The notes below the pieces were generated by a model. It did no database searches. It had not been told where the DNA came from and worked only from the letters and a program-made list of their open reading frames with translations. The position numbers and the translations under genes were made by a program. 64,000 nt of DNA from CAVVNN01 sp963749605 (GTDB taxonomy: Bacteria > Actinomycetota > Thermoleophilia > Solirubrobacterales > 70-9): assembly GCA_963749605.1 (NCBI GenBank), contig CAVVNN010000002.1, positions 434,001-498,000 of the forward strand, read 5' to 3'. Below are positions 9,225 through 18,114 of the stretch, piece by piece (the stretch's first letter is position 1; each line of letters starts with the position of its first letter).

Positions 9225-10007
9225 TCAGTCGGAGGACTCGGGCTTCGGCGCGAGCGGCTCTGGCTTCTTCGGAGCCGAAGCCGGCTTGACCCGCTCGGGC
9301 GGCTCCGTCGGGGCCGGGCCACCGGGCTCGAGCACGAACTTGAACACGGCTGCGGCGAGCAGGGAGCCGACGATCGGGCCCACCAGGTAGGGCCAGACGC
9401 CGCCCCAGGTGTTGCCGACCAGCGCCGGGCCGAACCAGCGAGCCGGGTTGAAGGAGCCGCCGTCCAGCGGTCCCCCGACCATGATCAGGAAGGCCAGCGT
9501 CGTGCCGATCGCAAGCGGCGCCCAGTCCTTGACGCTCTTCTTCGAGTAGACGGCGGCGAGGATGACGAGGACGAGACAGAAGGTGCCGACCGCCTCGACG
9601 ACCGAGCCGGCGAAGTTGCCGCTCAACAGGCCGCTGACCTGCGCGGCGCCGTAATGAGTGGCGCGCCCCTCGTCGAGCAGCAGCCCCTTGGTCAGCAGGG
9701 CGCCGAGGACGGCGCCGGAGAGCTGGGCGAGCATGTAGATCGCCGCGTCGATCGGGTTGATCCGCCGCAACACAGCCGCCGCCAGGGTCACCGCCGGGTT
9801 GAAGTGTCCGCCGCTGACCACGCCGAACATCACGATCACGCCGAAGAGGGCGAACCCCTGCGCCAGGCCGACGACGGCGAAGTCGGAGCCGAACTGCGCC
9901 TGGCTCCCGGTGGCGACGAACAGCACGATCACAGACGTGATGAAGAAGACCAGCAAGAAGGTGCCGATCAACTCAGCAAGGTATGCCGCGAGTCCTCGTT
10001 CCTGCAC
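9225..10007 (-). CDS. Aquaporin / glycerol facilitator (MIP family)
   Basis: Six-helix water or small-solute channel of 260 residues. Both pore motifs are present: NPAVT in GGHFNPAVTLAAA near residue 70 and NPAR in GSFNPARWFGPALVG near 190. The C-terminal 30 residues are a proline- and lysine-rich cytoplasmic tail not typical of the core family. The GTG start at 10007 follows a strong GGAGGAG ribosome site. Water versus glycerol specificity cannot be settled by eye. Confidence 0.93.
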   Translation of the reverse strand: MQERGLAAYLAELIGTFLLVFFITSVIVLFVATGSQAQFGSDFAVVGLAQGFALFGVIVMFGVVSGGHFNPAVTLAAAVLRRINPIDAAIYMLAQLSGAVLGALLTKGLLLDEGRATHYGAAQVSGLLSGNFAGSVVEAVGTFCLVLVILAAVYSKKSVKDWAPLAIGTTLAFLIMVGGPLDGGSFNPARWFGPALVGNTWGGVWPYLVGPIVGSLLAAAVFKFVLEPGGPAPTEPPERVKPASAPKKPEPLAPKPESSD

Positions 10008-10085
10008 TTCTCTCCTCCTACTAGATCCCGGGATCGGTTAGCGGCGGCAGTCTATCCCCCAATGCACCTGGCGTGTGGACGCCGC

Positions 10086-10137
10086 GGGGAGGGAGGCCTG
10101 CGGGCGGGCAGGTGTGTCCGTTCTCGCCTCCCTCCCC
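10086..10137. repeat. 12-bp inverted repeat
   Basis: Arms at 10086-10097 and 10126-10137 (ggggagggaggc and its reverse complement) around a 28-nt spacer, in the gap between the lipoprotein stop and the aquaporin start. It may terminate the lipoprotein transcript; there is no T-tract. Confidence 0.55.
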
Positions 10138-10156
10138 ACAGCGCCCCGGGCTGGAT

Positions 10157-11116
10157 TCATCGGCGATTGACGAAGAGGGCACTTACGGCCGGTTCGTGTC
10201 GAAGCAGGCCGTGCGCCACGTCCCAGCGCGCCCAGCGACGCAGCACCGCGTAGTCGAAGGGGGCCGGATGGAGGATCGGGAGGAGGGCCTTCAGCTGAGC
10301 CCGCTGGTCGGCGCGGTCGAGGCCCGGCACCGAGGCGAGGAGGTCGCCCAGGGCCTGGGAGGGGTGACGGACCGCGAGCTCGTAGCCGCGGGTCGTCGCG
10401 GCGACCACCGCGTCGACCAGCTTCGGGTCCCGCTCCAGGGTGCGGCGGGAGGTGGCGAGGATCAGCTCCGGGTAGGGCGGGGCGCCGTAGCGGTCGACCT
10501 TGAAGATGCGGATCGGGACGCCCTGGCGCCGCAGCGCCACGCCCTCGGCGTTCCAGAACCCGGTCGCCGCGTCGACCCTGCCGGCGGCCAGCGAGGGGAC
10601 CGCGTTGAAGCCGATCGTGACTCGCCCCACCTTGGTTGGGTCACCGCCGTCGGCGCTCACCTCGGAGTCGACCACCGCTTCGTCGGAGGGCAGCCCGGTG
10701 ACCCCCACCGTGCGGCCCTGGAGGTCGCGCGGGCGGCGCACCGGGCCGTCGCCGCGCGCGATCACAGCGGCGAGCGGGCGCTGCGCGATCGCCATCGCGC
10801 CGACCAGGTCGAACCCGCGCTCCCGCGCGATCCCCAGGTCATGGATGTCGAGGATGGCGAAATCGGCGCGGCCGGCCTGCAGCAGCTTCGGCGCGTCGGT
10901 CGATTCGCCCGGCTGGCGGATCGCGAGGTCGACGCCCGCGTCGCGGTAGAAGCCCCGCCGCTGCGCCGCATAGATGCCGGAGTGGACGGCGTTGGGAGTG
11001 AAGTCGAGCACCAGCGTCGCGCCCTCTGGCGCGCCCGGTTCAGCGCCGCTCCCCCCGCAGCCGGCGCCGCCGGCGAGCAGGAGGGCGGCCGCCAGCAGCG
11101 CGACGACTCGACCCAT
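10157..11116 (-). CDS. ABC transporter substrate-binding lipoprotein (NMT1/ThiY-like)
   Basis: Periplasmic-type binding protein of 319 residues with an N-terminal lipoprotein signal (hydrophobic stretch then AGGAGCGGSG). The VLDFTPNAVHSGIYAAQRRGFY opening is typical of the NMT1/THI5-like group that binds thiamine pyrimidine precursors or related ring compounds; GRADFAILDIHDLG and VTGLPSDEAVVDS are further family segments. No permease or ATPase gene is adjacent, so the transporter partners must be elsewhere, and thiamine-precursor uptake is only a likely role. Confidence 0.83.
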   Translation of the reverse strand: MGRVVALLAAALLLAGGAGCGGSGAEPGAPEGATLVLDFTPNAVHSGIYAAQRRGFYRDAGVDLAIRQPGESTDAPKLLQAGRADFAILDIHDLGIARERGFDLVGAMAIAQRPLAAVIARGDGPVRRPRDLQGRTVGVTGLPSDEAVVDSEVSADGGDPTKVGRVTIGFNAVPSLAAGRVDAATGFWNAEGVALRRQGVPIRIFKVDRYGAPPYPELILATSRRTLERDPKLVDAVVAATTRGYELAVRHPSQALGDLLASVPGLDRADQRAQLKALLPILHPAPFDYAVLRRWARWDVAHGLLRHEPAVSALFVNRR

Positions 11117-11150
11117 GTGGCCGGCAGCATATGCGGCTAGGCTTACGCCG

Positions 11151-11513
11151 ATGAGCCTCGCCGACGACTTCCAGCGCGTCCTCGACTCGATGCCGCCGGA
11201 CTGGACCGACCTCGAGCTCGACCTGCGGATCGACGACGAGAGCCGTTACGTCGACACCGCGGTGGCGCTGAGCCAGGTCAACGCCCGTCCGTATGACGAA
11301 TTCGAGTGGCAGTGGCGGCTGCTCGTCGCCCACAGCTTCGGCCATGCGGCCGCGGCTCCCACTGTCAAGGGAGTGCTGGCGCGGCTCGACGAAGACGGGG
11401 TTACGGGAGAGATCGCGCTGCGCGAGGTGCGCGAGGGCCGCGCCGAGGTCGTGCAGATGTGGGGCCGCCCCGAGAGCGTCCGCGAAGAGTTCCGCCAGCG
11501 CCGCTCGCTCTAG
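11151..11513 (+). CDS. Conserved hypothetical protein, 120 aa
   Basis: Acidic soluble protein (MSLADDFQRVLDSMPPDW start, ending REEFRQRRSL). It has no signal peptide or membrane segment and I recognise no domain. The start ATG at 11151 is divergent from the lipoprotein gene with only 34 bp between the two starts. It is followed 7 bp later by another small gene on the same strand, probably one operon. Confidence 0.7.
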   Translation: MSLADDFQRVLDSMPPDWTDLELDLRIDDESRYVDTAVALSQVNARPYDEFEWQWRLLVAHSFGHAAAAPTVKGVLARLDEDGVTGEIALREVREGRAEVVQMWGRPESVREEFRQRRSL

Positions 11514-11520
11514 GGCGCTG

Positions 11521-11841
11521 GTGGCCCGCGTCCTGGCCGTCGTCCCCGACCTGCTGCTGGCCAGCAGGGTCGAGGAGAGCCTTGCCGCCGCCGGCCACGA
11601 CGTCTCCGTCCAGCCGGCGCTCCCCGATCCGGCGCAGGCCGACGCCATCGTCTGCGACCTCGAGGCCGTCGACCCCGCCGAGATCGCCGCCACCGGCCTC
11701 CCCTCGCTCGGCTTCCACTCCCACCTCGACGTCGAGACGAAGGCCCGCGCCCAGAAGGCAGGCGTCGCCGTGGTGGTCCCCCGCTCGCGCATGTCCCGCG
11801 AACTCCCCCAGCTGATCGACAGGCTCCTGGCCCGAAGCTAG
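11521..11841 (+). CDS. Receiver-like small protein, 106 aa
   Basis: The sequence follows the alternating strand/helix pattern of a CheY-like fold: VLAVVPDLLLASRVEESLAAAGHDV at the start, IVCDLEA where the phospho-acceptor Asp strand would be, and AVVVPRSRMSRELPQLIDRL at the end. The usual acidic pair after the first strand is missing, so it may be a degenerate receiver. GTG start at 11521. Its end overlaps the convergent transporter stop by 4 bp. Confidence 0.65.
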   Translation: MARVLAVVPDLLLASRVEESLAAAGHDVSVQPALPDPAQADAIVCDLEAVDPAEIAATGLPSLGFHSHLDVETKARAQKAGVAVVVPRSRMSRELPQLIDRLLARS

Positions 11842-13160
11842 CCGAAGAACACCTGGTACAGGAGGAAGGCGTTGAGGGCGATGATCAGCCCGGCGATGGT
11901 CCCGGCGAGCGCGGTCAGCCAGCGCGGGTTCGCCAGCGAGCCCATCACCTTGGGCCTCGCCGCCAGCATCAGCAGCGGCACCAGCGCGAACGGGATGCCG
12001 AAGGAGAGGACGACCTGGCTGCCGACCAGCGCGTCGGTCGGGTCGAGCCCGATCGCGAGCACGAACAGCGCCGGCGCCAGGGTCACCGCGCGGCGGACGA
12101 AGATCGGGATGCGGCGCTGGATGAAGCCCTGCATCACCACCTGCCCCGCCATCGTCCCGACCGAGGAGGAGGCGAAGCCGGAGGCCAGCAGGGCGACGCC
12201 GAAGATCGTCGCCGCGTTGACGGAGACGAGCGAGCGCAGGGCGTTGTAGGCGCCGTCGATCGAGTCGACGCCGGTCAGGCCGCTGCTGTGGAACAGCGCC
12301 GCGGCGACGACCATCATCGAGAGGTTGACCAGCCCCGCCAGCGAGAGGGCGATCACCACGTCGACCTTCTCGAAGCCGAGGATCCGCCGCCGCTCGTCCT
12401 CGTTGCGGCCGACGATCCGCTTCTGCGTCAGGGCGGAGTGCAGGTAGACCACGTGCGGCATCACCGTCGCGCCGATGATCCCGGTGGCGAGCAGGATGCT
12501 CTCGACGCCGGCGAAGCCGGGGACGAAGAGGTGGCGGGCGATTTCACCCCCATCGGGGCTGGAGTCGAACAGCTCGACGACGAAGGAGAGGACGACGACG
12601 CCGACCAGCGCGGTGATCCCCGCCTCCAGCCGCCGGTACCCCATCTGCTGCAGGCCGAGGATGGCGAAGGCGCCGACGCCGGCGAGGATCCCGGCGGGCA
12701 GGAGCGGGATGCCGAAGAGCAGGTTGAGGCCGAGCGCGGCGCCGACCACCTCGGCGATGTCGGTCGCCATCGCGACCGCCTCCGCCTGCAGCCAGAGCCC
12801 GATCGACGTCCGCCGCGAGAAGGTCTCCCGGCACAGCTCCGCCAGGTTCTTGCCGGTCGCGATGCCCAGCTTCGCCGACTGGGTCTGGACCAGCATCGCG
12901 ATCAGGTTGGCGGCGAGGACCACCCACAGCAGCAGGTAGCCGAACTTGGCGCCGCCGGCGACGTTGGTGGCGAAGTTGCCCGGGTCGATGTAGGCGACGG
13001 CGGCGACGAAGGCGGGGCCGAGGAAGGGCCAGACCCTGCCGATGCCGCGGGCGTGGCCGTCCAGCGAGCGCCGCGCGGCGGCGGCGACGGCGGCCTCGCC
13101 GGGGAGCACGTCCTCGACGGTTGCCTCGGTCGGCGCGAGCGGCGGAGGCGGCGGCTTCAT
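11838..13160 (-). CDS. mntH: Nramp-family divalent metal transporter
   Basis: Proton-coupled Mn(II)/Fe(II) importer of 440 residues with about eleven membrane helices. The metal-binding helices carry DPGNFATN (TM1) and MPHVVYLHS (TM6), the two signature motifs that bind the ion. The N-terminal 40 residues are a cytoplasmic extension rich in Pro and Ala. It lies 4 bp downstream of the DtxR-family regulator, so the pair is probably one manganese-controlled operon. Confidence 0.93.
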   Translation of the reverse strand: MKPPPPPLAPTEATVEDVLPGEAAVAAAARRSLDGHARGIGRVWPFLGPAFVAAVAYIDPGNFATNVAGGAKFGYLLLWVVLAANLIAMLVQTQSAKLGIATGKNLAELCRETFSRRTSIGLWLQAEAVAMATDIAEVVGAALGLNLLFGIPLLPAGILAGVGAFAILGLQQMGYRRLEAGITALVGVVVLSFVVELFDSSPDGGEIARHLFVPGFAGVESILLATGIIGATVMPHVVYLHSALTQKRIVGRNEDERRRILGFEKVDVVIALSLAGLVNLSMMVVAAALFHSSGLTGVDSIDGAYNALRSLVSVNAATIFGVALLASGFASSSVGTMAGQVVMQGFIQRRIPIFVRRAVTLAPALFVLAIGLDPTDALVGSQVVLSFGIPFALVPLLMLAARPKVMGSLANPRWLTALAGTIAGLIIALNAFLLYQVFFG

Positions 13161-13164
13161 CGGC

Positions 13165-13611
13165 TCAGCTGCGCGCGCCCTCGCCGGCGGGCGGGCGCAG
13201 GTCGGGGCCGGGGATCGGCGTACCGTGCGGATCGTGGCTCGGCTCGCCGAGCTTGGCGGCGATCAGCTGCTCGAGCTCCTCGGAGATGTAGTGCTCGAGC
13301 ACCTCGGCCTCCTCGTGCACGCGGTCGCTGGGCATCCCCAGCGCCTCGGAGAGGTAGGCCTCGATCAGACGGTGATGGCGGATCACCTCCAGCGCCACCT
13401 TCTCCCCCGCCGCGGTCAGCGTGGCCCCCTTGTAGGGCCGGTACTCGACCAGTCCCAGCCCGTCGAGCCGCTGCAGCATCGAGGTCGCGGTCGCCGGCGT
13501 CACATCGAGCCGCTCGGCGACCTCGCCATTGAGGACCGGCCCCTCGTGCTCCTGGGAGAGCGAGTAGATCGCCTTCGCGTAGTCCTCTATGGCCTGAGAT
13601 GATTTCGACAC
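13165..13611 (-). CDS. mntR: DtxR/MntR-family metal-dependent regulator
   Basis: 148-residue iron/manganese-dependent repressor. It has an N-terminal winged helix (IEDYAKAIYSL, VTPATATSMLQRL) and a dimerisation and metal-binding part with RHHRLIEAYL and EEAEVLEHYIS. It is short like MntR and lacks the SH3-like third domain of DtxR/IdeR, which together with the adjacent mntH argues for manganese. GTG start at 13611 with no clear ribosome site, so the message may be leaderless. Confidence 0.88.
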   Translation of the reverse strand: MSKSSQAIEDYAKAIYSLSQEHEGPVLNGEVAERLDVTPATATSMLQRLDGLGLVEYRPYKGATLTAAGEKVALEVIRHHRLIEAYLSEALGMPSDRVHEEAEVLEHYISEELEQLIAAKLGEPSHDPHGTPIPGPDLRPPAGEGARS

Positions 13612-13612
13612 G

Positions 13613-13639
13613 TCTAAATCTGATTTTGACAGATCTAAA
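13613..13639. promoter_or_regulatory. Candidate MntR operator
   Basis: An AT-rich imperfect inverted repeat, tctaaatctga facing cagatctaaa (8 of 10 positions pair), begins 1 bp upstream of the regulator start codon in otherwise GC-rich DNA. Its position would block the promoter, as expected for autoregulation of the mntR-mntH operon. Assignment is from position and symmetry only. Confidence 0.55.
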
Positions 13640-13667
13640 CGACGCCGCGCCGAGCAGGCGCCGGAGG

Positions 13668-13916
13668 CTAGGAAGCGCCCCTGGCGTTGCCTCCGCCGCC
13701 GGCGATCAGCTCGGCCATCTTGAGCAGGCCGAGAAGACCGTGGGGGCTCGAGGTGTTCGGCCGCACGCGCACTTCCGAGCCGCCCTCTCCCCGCACCTCG
13801 ACGATCGTGCAGATGTCGCCGATCTCGTAGTTACCGTCCTTTTCGCCGAAGGCCTCCTCGATCGCCTCCATCTGTTCGGCCATGTGCGTTCCGACTTTGC
13901 TCTGATCGACCGCCAT
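13668..13916 (-). CDS. Small conserved hypothetical protein, 82 aa
   Basis: Starts at the ATG at 13916 (MAVDQSKVGTHMAEQ), preceded by a strong AAGGAGG site 8 nt away; the frame is open further upstream but only as shadow of the YgfZ-like gene. Acidic middle (AFGEKDGNYEIGDICTIVEV) and a glycine-rich tail. No signal peptide or known domain. It is divergent from the YgfZ-like gene. Confidence 0.7.
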   Translation of the reverse strand: MAVDQSKVGTHMAEQMEAIEEAFGEKDGNYEIGDICTIVEVRGEGGSEVRVRPNTSSPHGLLGLLKMAELIAGGGGNARGAS

Positions 13917-14003
13917 CCGTACTCGCCTCCTTGGAGATGGAAAATGAGAGCCGAATCTACGCTGCGCCGGGAGGCGGCGCGCGCCGCTTTCTAAACTCGA
14001 TCC

Positions 14004-14963
14004 GTGGCCGATGCGGTGACAGTCGAGCTTGACGCCCAGTACCGGCAGCTGCGCGAGGAGTGCGGGCTGCTGGACCGCTCCGGCAGGGGCAAGCTCATCG
14101 TGAGCGGCGCCGAGGCGGCCGAGTACCTGCAGGGCCAGCTCACCAGCGACGTCGAGGCGCTCGAACCGGGGGAAGGCCAATACGCGGCGCTGCTGGATCG
14201 CAAGGGCCACATCCAGGCGGACATGCGGGTGCTGAGGCAGCCCGCGGCCGGGGAGCTTTGGATCGACACCGAGCCCGAGGGCCTGGAGCCGGCCCGCAGG
14301 CATCTGCAGACTTACAAGATCGGCCGCCAGGTCGAGCTGGCCGACGTCACCGCGGAGCGGGCGATCCTCTCGCTGATCGGGCCGCGCGCCGTCGAGATCG
14401 CCCAGCATGGCGCCGCGCTGCCGGAGCACGCCTGCGAGCCGGCGTCGATCGAGGGGGTCGACTGCCTCGCGGTGGGAACCGCGGGTGGGGTCGACCTGAT
14501 AGCCGCGGCGGCCGACGCTGGGCGCCTGCGCGCGGCCCTGCTCGGCGCCGGCGCGGTCGAGGTCGGCGCCGAGGCGGTCGAGATTCTCCGCATCGAGGCC
14601 GGCACGCCCCGCTTCGGCGCCGAGATGGGCGCCGAGACGATGCCGGCCGAGGCCGGCATCGTCGAGTCCGCCGTCAGCTTCGCCAAGGGCTGCTACATCG
14701 GGCAGGAGACCGTCGCCCGCCTCCACTACAAGGGCAGGCCTAACCGCAATCTGCGCGGGCTGCGGCTCAGCGCCCCGGCGGCGGCCGGCGCCATCCTGCG
14801 CCTCGGCGAGAAGGAGGTCGGCAGGGTCGGCTCCGCCTGCGTCTCCCCCGCCCTCGGCCCGATCGCGCTGGCGATCGTCCGCCGCGAGGCCGGGCCCGGC
14901 GACGAGCTGGCCGTAGGTGAAGATGGCGTTACGGCGCGCGTGGTCGACTTGCCGTTCGGTTAG
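14004..14963 (+). CDS. ygfZ: YgfZ/CAF17-like folate-binding protein
   Basis: 319-residue member of the glycine-cleavage T-protein fold that helps build or repair iron-sulfur clusters in a tetrahydrofolate-dependent way. The diagnostic motif KGCYIGQE is present in SFAKGCYIGQETVARLHYKG near residue 232, and the LLDRSGRGKLIVSGAEAAEY start is typical. It lacks the full catalytic set of true aminomethyltransferases as far as I can see. The GTG at 14004 is the likely start. Confidence 0.9.
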   Translation: MADAVTVELDAQYRQLREECGLLDRSGRGKLIVSGAEAAEYLQGQLTSDVEALEPGEGQYAALLDRKGHIQADMRVLRQPAAGELWIDTEPEGLEPARRHLQTYKIGRQVELADVTAERAILSLIGPRAVEIAQHGAALPEHACEPASIEGVDCLAVGTAGGVDLIAAAADAGRLRAALLGAGAVEVGAEAVEILRIEAGTPRFGAEMGAETMPAEAGIVESAVSFAKGCYIGQETVARLHYKGRPNRNLRGLRLSAPAAAGAILRLGEKEVGRVGSACVSPALGPIALAIVRREAGPGDELAVGEDGVTARVVDLPFG

Positions 14964-14974
14964 ATTCCGCCGCG

Positions 14975-15490
14975 ATGGGTCGTTGCAGAGGCAGGCGAGT
15001 GTTCGCGGCGCCGCGCGCGCCCGGGCTGGCGCTGGCCGGCGTCGCCGGGGCGCTGGCCCTCGGCGCGGCGGGCTGCGGCGTTCAGGGGCACGCCAACGAC
15101 CCCCGCCCGCAGGTGGCGACGCGGGTCAGCGTCACGGTCACCACCAAGAAGGTGACCGTCCAGCCTGAAGCGATCGGCCGCGGCCCCGAAAAAACACAGC
15201 AGATCCCGCAGAACTACCACGCCGCCCAGCCCCCGATCCGGACGAACAAGCCGCTCACCGTCGTCTTCGTCGCCGCCAACCTCACCGACTTCCCCACCCA
15301 CCTGGAAATCCACGGGCCGAAGAGCTCCACCTCCGGCCCGCTCGCGGCCAACGGCGGCGGCACGCTCCAGGTCGACCTGCCCACCGGCGCCTACACGCTC
15401 AGCGCCGCCGACATCCCCCGCGCCCGCCCGGCAAAGCTCGCGATCGGCCCCTACCGGGCGTCCTCGAAAAACGACGTCCTGCTGCCCTAG
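14975..15490 (+). CDS. Putative secreted lipoprotein, 171 aa
   Basis: N-terminal arginine-rich segment, hydrophobic stretch (LALAGVAGALALGAAGCG) and a lipobox cysteine near residue 31. The mature part has a beta-strand-rich segment (LTVVFVAANLTDFPTHLEIHG, GTLQVDLPTGAYTLSAADI) that resembles cupredoxin-like or immunoglobulin-like folds, without visible metal ligands. Twelve bp after the YgfZ-like gene on the same strand. Function unknown. Confidence 0.7.
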   Translation: MGRCRGRRVFAAPRAPGLALAGVAGALALGAAGCGVQGHANDPRPQVATRVSVTVTTKKVTVQPEAIGRGPEKTQQIPQNYHAAQPPIRTNKPLTVVFVAANLTDFPTHLEIHGPKSSTSGPLAANGGGTLQVDLPTGAYTLSAADIPRARPAKLAIGPYRASSKNDVLLP

Positions 15491-15492
15491 CC

Positions 15493-16749
15493 CTAACTCT
15501 GGCTGTCGGCTTGGCCGACCAGGGACTCGATCCGCTCCAGCTTGACGCGAACGATCTCTACCAACCCGTCGAGTCCAGTCCTCACCTTGTCCGCGCTGGT
15601 TGTGATCCCGGTTATGTTCGCGCGAATCGCCTGAGCCTGCTTCAGTGCGGAAACCGCTTCTTCGGCGGTATCCCTGACCGCGGCCGCGTCGACATTGAGC
15701 TCGGCATCCCGCGCCATCAGCGTACGAGCCGCCGCCAGTCGGTAGGCCACCTCGAGCGCAATTCCCGACGGGTCCTCTCGATCCACCGCGACGACCATCT
15801 TGTTGCCCTCGTACTCGGTCAGCGGGCTACTTCCTTTCGGAACACGGTCGCCGCCTGCCACAACGAGGATCGCGTAGGAGGCGGCGCGGGAGACCATCCC
15901 CTCGTTCAGCTCGTTCCAAAGCCGGTGTTTGGACAGCTTCCTGTCCTTCGTCTCGAACAGGAGGCGGCCGGCGGATTGCCCGTCGGCGCCGCCCAGCTCC
16001 ACCAACAGGTCGCCCTTCCTCCCCCCGCCCTCGGCAATGCTCGTACCGGTGTGAGAAACCGCATCGCCGCGGACGGAGGCGATCTGCACGACTGCCTCGT
16101 ACACCAGCTCCTCGAAGGTCAAGCCCTTGCGAGTGCCGACCTCTTCGACCTTGGCAACCCGCCGGTCTGCATTTCCACGCTCCTTCAGCTCGACGACCTC
16201 TTTGGTCAGCTCCTCGATGCGTTTGCGGTTCTCCACCCCGTCGAGCTGGTGGGCCTCGCGCGACTCCCTCAGTGCCAGCACCACGCTCTGTTTGAAGTCG
16301 GCGAGCGGGTTGCTCCCGTCCTCGGCCGAGAACTGCCGGCTCAGCGACTCCCGCTGGGCCTCGGTGGCGCGGTCGAGCATCTCCTTGATCTGATGCTGAA
16401 CCGTGCCCGTCCGGTCCCCCCCGAAGCTCTTCGCGATCTCCTCGGCGAGCTGGTCGTTGCCGGATTCCACGACCTTGCCCAGCCGATCGGCGAGATCGCC
16501 GGCGTGACGGGTGAACTCGGCCTTCACGTAGTCGACCTCGGCCGCCGTACCCTCCCGCTCGAGCACCCTCACCCCAACCTCGATTGCGTCCCGGACCGTG
16601 GCGATGGGCTCGCAGCCGCTGTTGGCTCGCTCGCGCACGACGCGGGCGGCGCGCTCGTCCTCGATCACCAGCTCTTCGATCACAAGCCGGTCGTCGATGA
16701 CCCGGACCGAGCCGGAGTCATTGCGTTTGGGAATCTCTGAAGCCTCCAT
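15493..16749 (-). CDS. Coiled-coil protein with PD-(D/E)XK-like motif
   Basis: 418 residues. The N-terminal half is charged and heptad-like (repeated REAHQLDGVENRKRIEELTKE-type stretches cut short here), typical of coiled coils. The middle carries GGRKGDLLVEL followed about 18 residues later by LLFETKDRKLS, which fits the D...ExK arrangement of PD-(D/E)XK nucleases. The C-terminus is again helical. It may be related to the DUF2130 group; I cannot assign it more precisely. Stand-alone gene; the ATG at 16749 is preferred to a TTG two codons upstream. Confidence 0.65.
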   Translation of the reverse strand: MEASEIPKRNDSGSVRVIDDRLVIEELVIEDERAARVVRERANSGCEPIATVRDAIEVGVRVLEREGTAAEVDYVKAEFTRHAGDLADRLGKVVESGNDQLAEEIAKSFGGDRTGTVQHQIKEMLDRATEAQRESLSRQFSAEDGSNPLADFKQSVVLALRESREAHQLDGVENRKRIEELTKEVVELKERGNADRRVAKVEEVGTRKGLTFEELVYEAVVQIASVRGDAVSHTGTSIAEGGGRKGDLLVELGGADGQSAGRLLFETKDRKLSKHRLWNELNEGMVSRAASYAILVVAGGDRVPKGSSPLTEYEGNKMVVAVDREDPSGIALEVAYRLAAARTLMARDAELNVDAAAVRDTAEEAVSALKQAQAIRANITGITTSADKVRTGLDGLVEIVRVKLERIESLVGQADSQS

Positions 16750-16851
16750 CGGCAACCAACGAAAATAGCCTCGTCGCCGGACGGAAACTCGACGCGGGGC
16801 GTTGATCTAGGATTGCGCGGCCCGCCAGCAAACCGATCCGCGGAGGACCAC

Positions 16852-18114
16852 TTGGCAGTCGACACCAGCACAGTCTCGAAGTTGGACGTGGAGCCCGGAA
16901 CCCTGCCCGGGACGATGGCCGCCTGGGTGATCCGCCAGGAGCGCGAGGGCGAGCCCAAGGACGCCTTCCAGCTCGAGCAGATCGAGGTCCCCGAGCCCGG
17001 CGCCTTCGAGGTGATCGTCCGCGTGATGGCGGCCGGCGTCAACTTCAACAACGTCTGGGCGGCGCTGGGCAAGCCGGTCTCGGTCTTCGGCTACGGCGAC
17101 CATCCCGAGTACGGCCACCACATCGGCGGCTCCGACGCATCCGGCGTCGTCTGGAAGGTCGGCGAGGGAGTCACCCGCTGGCAGCCCGGCGACGAGGTCG
17201 TCGTCCACTGCAACCAGGCCTCCTACGAGGACGTCGAGGTGCACGGGCTCGACCCGCTCGCGGCCCCGAGCCAGAAGATCTGGGGCTACGAGACCACCTG
17301 GGGCTCCTTCGCCCAGTTCACCAAGGTCCAGGCGCAGCAGCTCCTCCCCCGCCCCCAGAACCTCAGCTGGGCCGAGTCCTCCGCCTACGGCCTCACCTAC
17401 TTCACCGCCTACCGGATGCTGATCGACCAGTGCAAGCTGCAGGCCGGCCACAACGTCCTTATATGGGGAGCCGCCGGCGGCCTCGGCGTCTTCGCCACCC
17501 AGCTCTGCGCGGCGGCGGGCGCCAACGCGGTCGGCGTCGTCTCCTCCGATGAGAAGGGAGAGCTGGTGAAGCAGCTCGGCGCCGTCGACTACATCAACCG
17601 GCGCGAGTTCGGCGAGATGATGAGGACGCCGGAGAACCTCGCCGACAAGGCCGCCGACAAGGAGCGCTTCAAGGCCTCCCGCGGCTTCGCCAAGCGGGTC
17701 AAGGAGATCCTCGGCGACGCCCCCGACATCGTCTTCGAGCACGTCGGCCAGGCCACCTTCCCGACCTCGGTCTTCGTCGTCAAGCCGTTCGGCAAGGTCG
17801 TCATCTGCGGCGCCACCTCCGGCTTCCAGCTCGACTTCGACGTCCGCTACCTGTGGATGCGCCAGAAGCAGATCCTCGGCTCGCACTTCGCCAACGCCTA
17901 CGAGTGCATGCGCGCCAACCAGCTGATGGCGGAGGGCAAGATTCGCCCGGTGCTGTGGCGGACGATGGGCTTCGAGGGCGTCCCGGAGGCGCACCAGCTG
18001 CTGCACGAAAACAAGCACCTCGGCAAGATCTCGATCCTGGTCGGGGCCGAGTCCGAGGACGAAGGCAAGGTCGACGACGGCCCCGGAGCGATCCGGGCGG
18101 AGGTGGGAGCATGA
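16852..18114 (+). CDS. ccr: Crotonyl-CoA carboxylase/reductase
   Basis: Reductively carboxylates crotonyl-CoA to ethylmalonyl-CoA with NADPH, for acetate assimilation through the ethylmalonyl-CoA pathway or for extender-unit supply. 420 residues of the MDR superfamily, distinguished from other quinone-reductase-like proteins by AAGVNFNNVWAALGKPV, FGYGDHPEYGHHIGGSDASG, the long RREFGEMMRTPENL insertion and FEHVGQATF. The cofactor loop is IWGAAGGLGVFA. The TTG at 16852 follows GGAGG. It overlaps the next small gene by ATGA. Confidence 0.94.
   Translation: MAVDTSTVSKLDVEPGTLPGTMAAWVIRQEREGEPKDAFQLEQIEVPEPGAFEVIVRVMAAGVNFNNVWAALGKPVSVFGYGDHPEYGHHIGGSDASGVVWKVGEGVTRWQPGDEVVVHCNQASYEDVEVHGLDPLAAPSQKIWGYETTWGSFAQFTKVQAQQLLPRPQNLSWAESSAYGLTYFTAYRMLIDQCKLQAGHNVLIWGAAGGLGVFATQLCAAAGANAVGVVSSDEKGELVKQLGAVDYINRREFGEMMRTPENLADKAADKERFKASRGFAKRVKEILGDAPDIVFEHVGQATFPTSVFVVKPFGKVVICGATSGFQLDFDVRYLWMRQKQILGSHFANAYECMRANQLMAEGKIRPVLWRTMGFEGVPEAHQLLHENKHLGKISILVGAESEDEGKVDDGPGAIRAEVGA

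Noticed and set aside
13668..14726. 352-codon minus-strand ORF
   Set aside because: Only the last 82 codons after a strong ribosome site look real; the remainder is antisense to the YgfZ-like gene.
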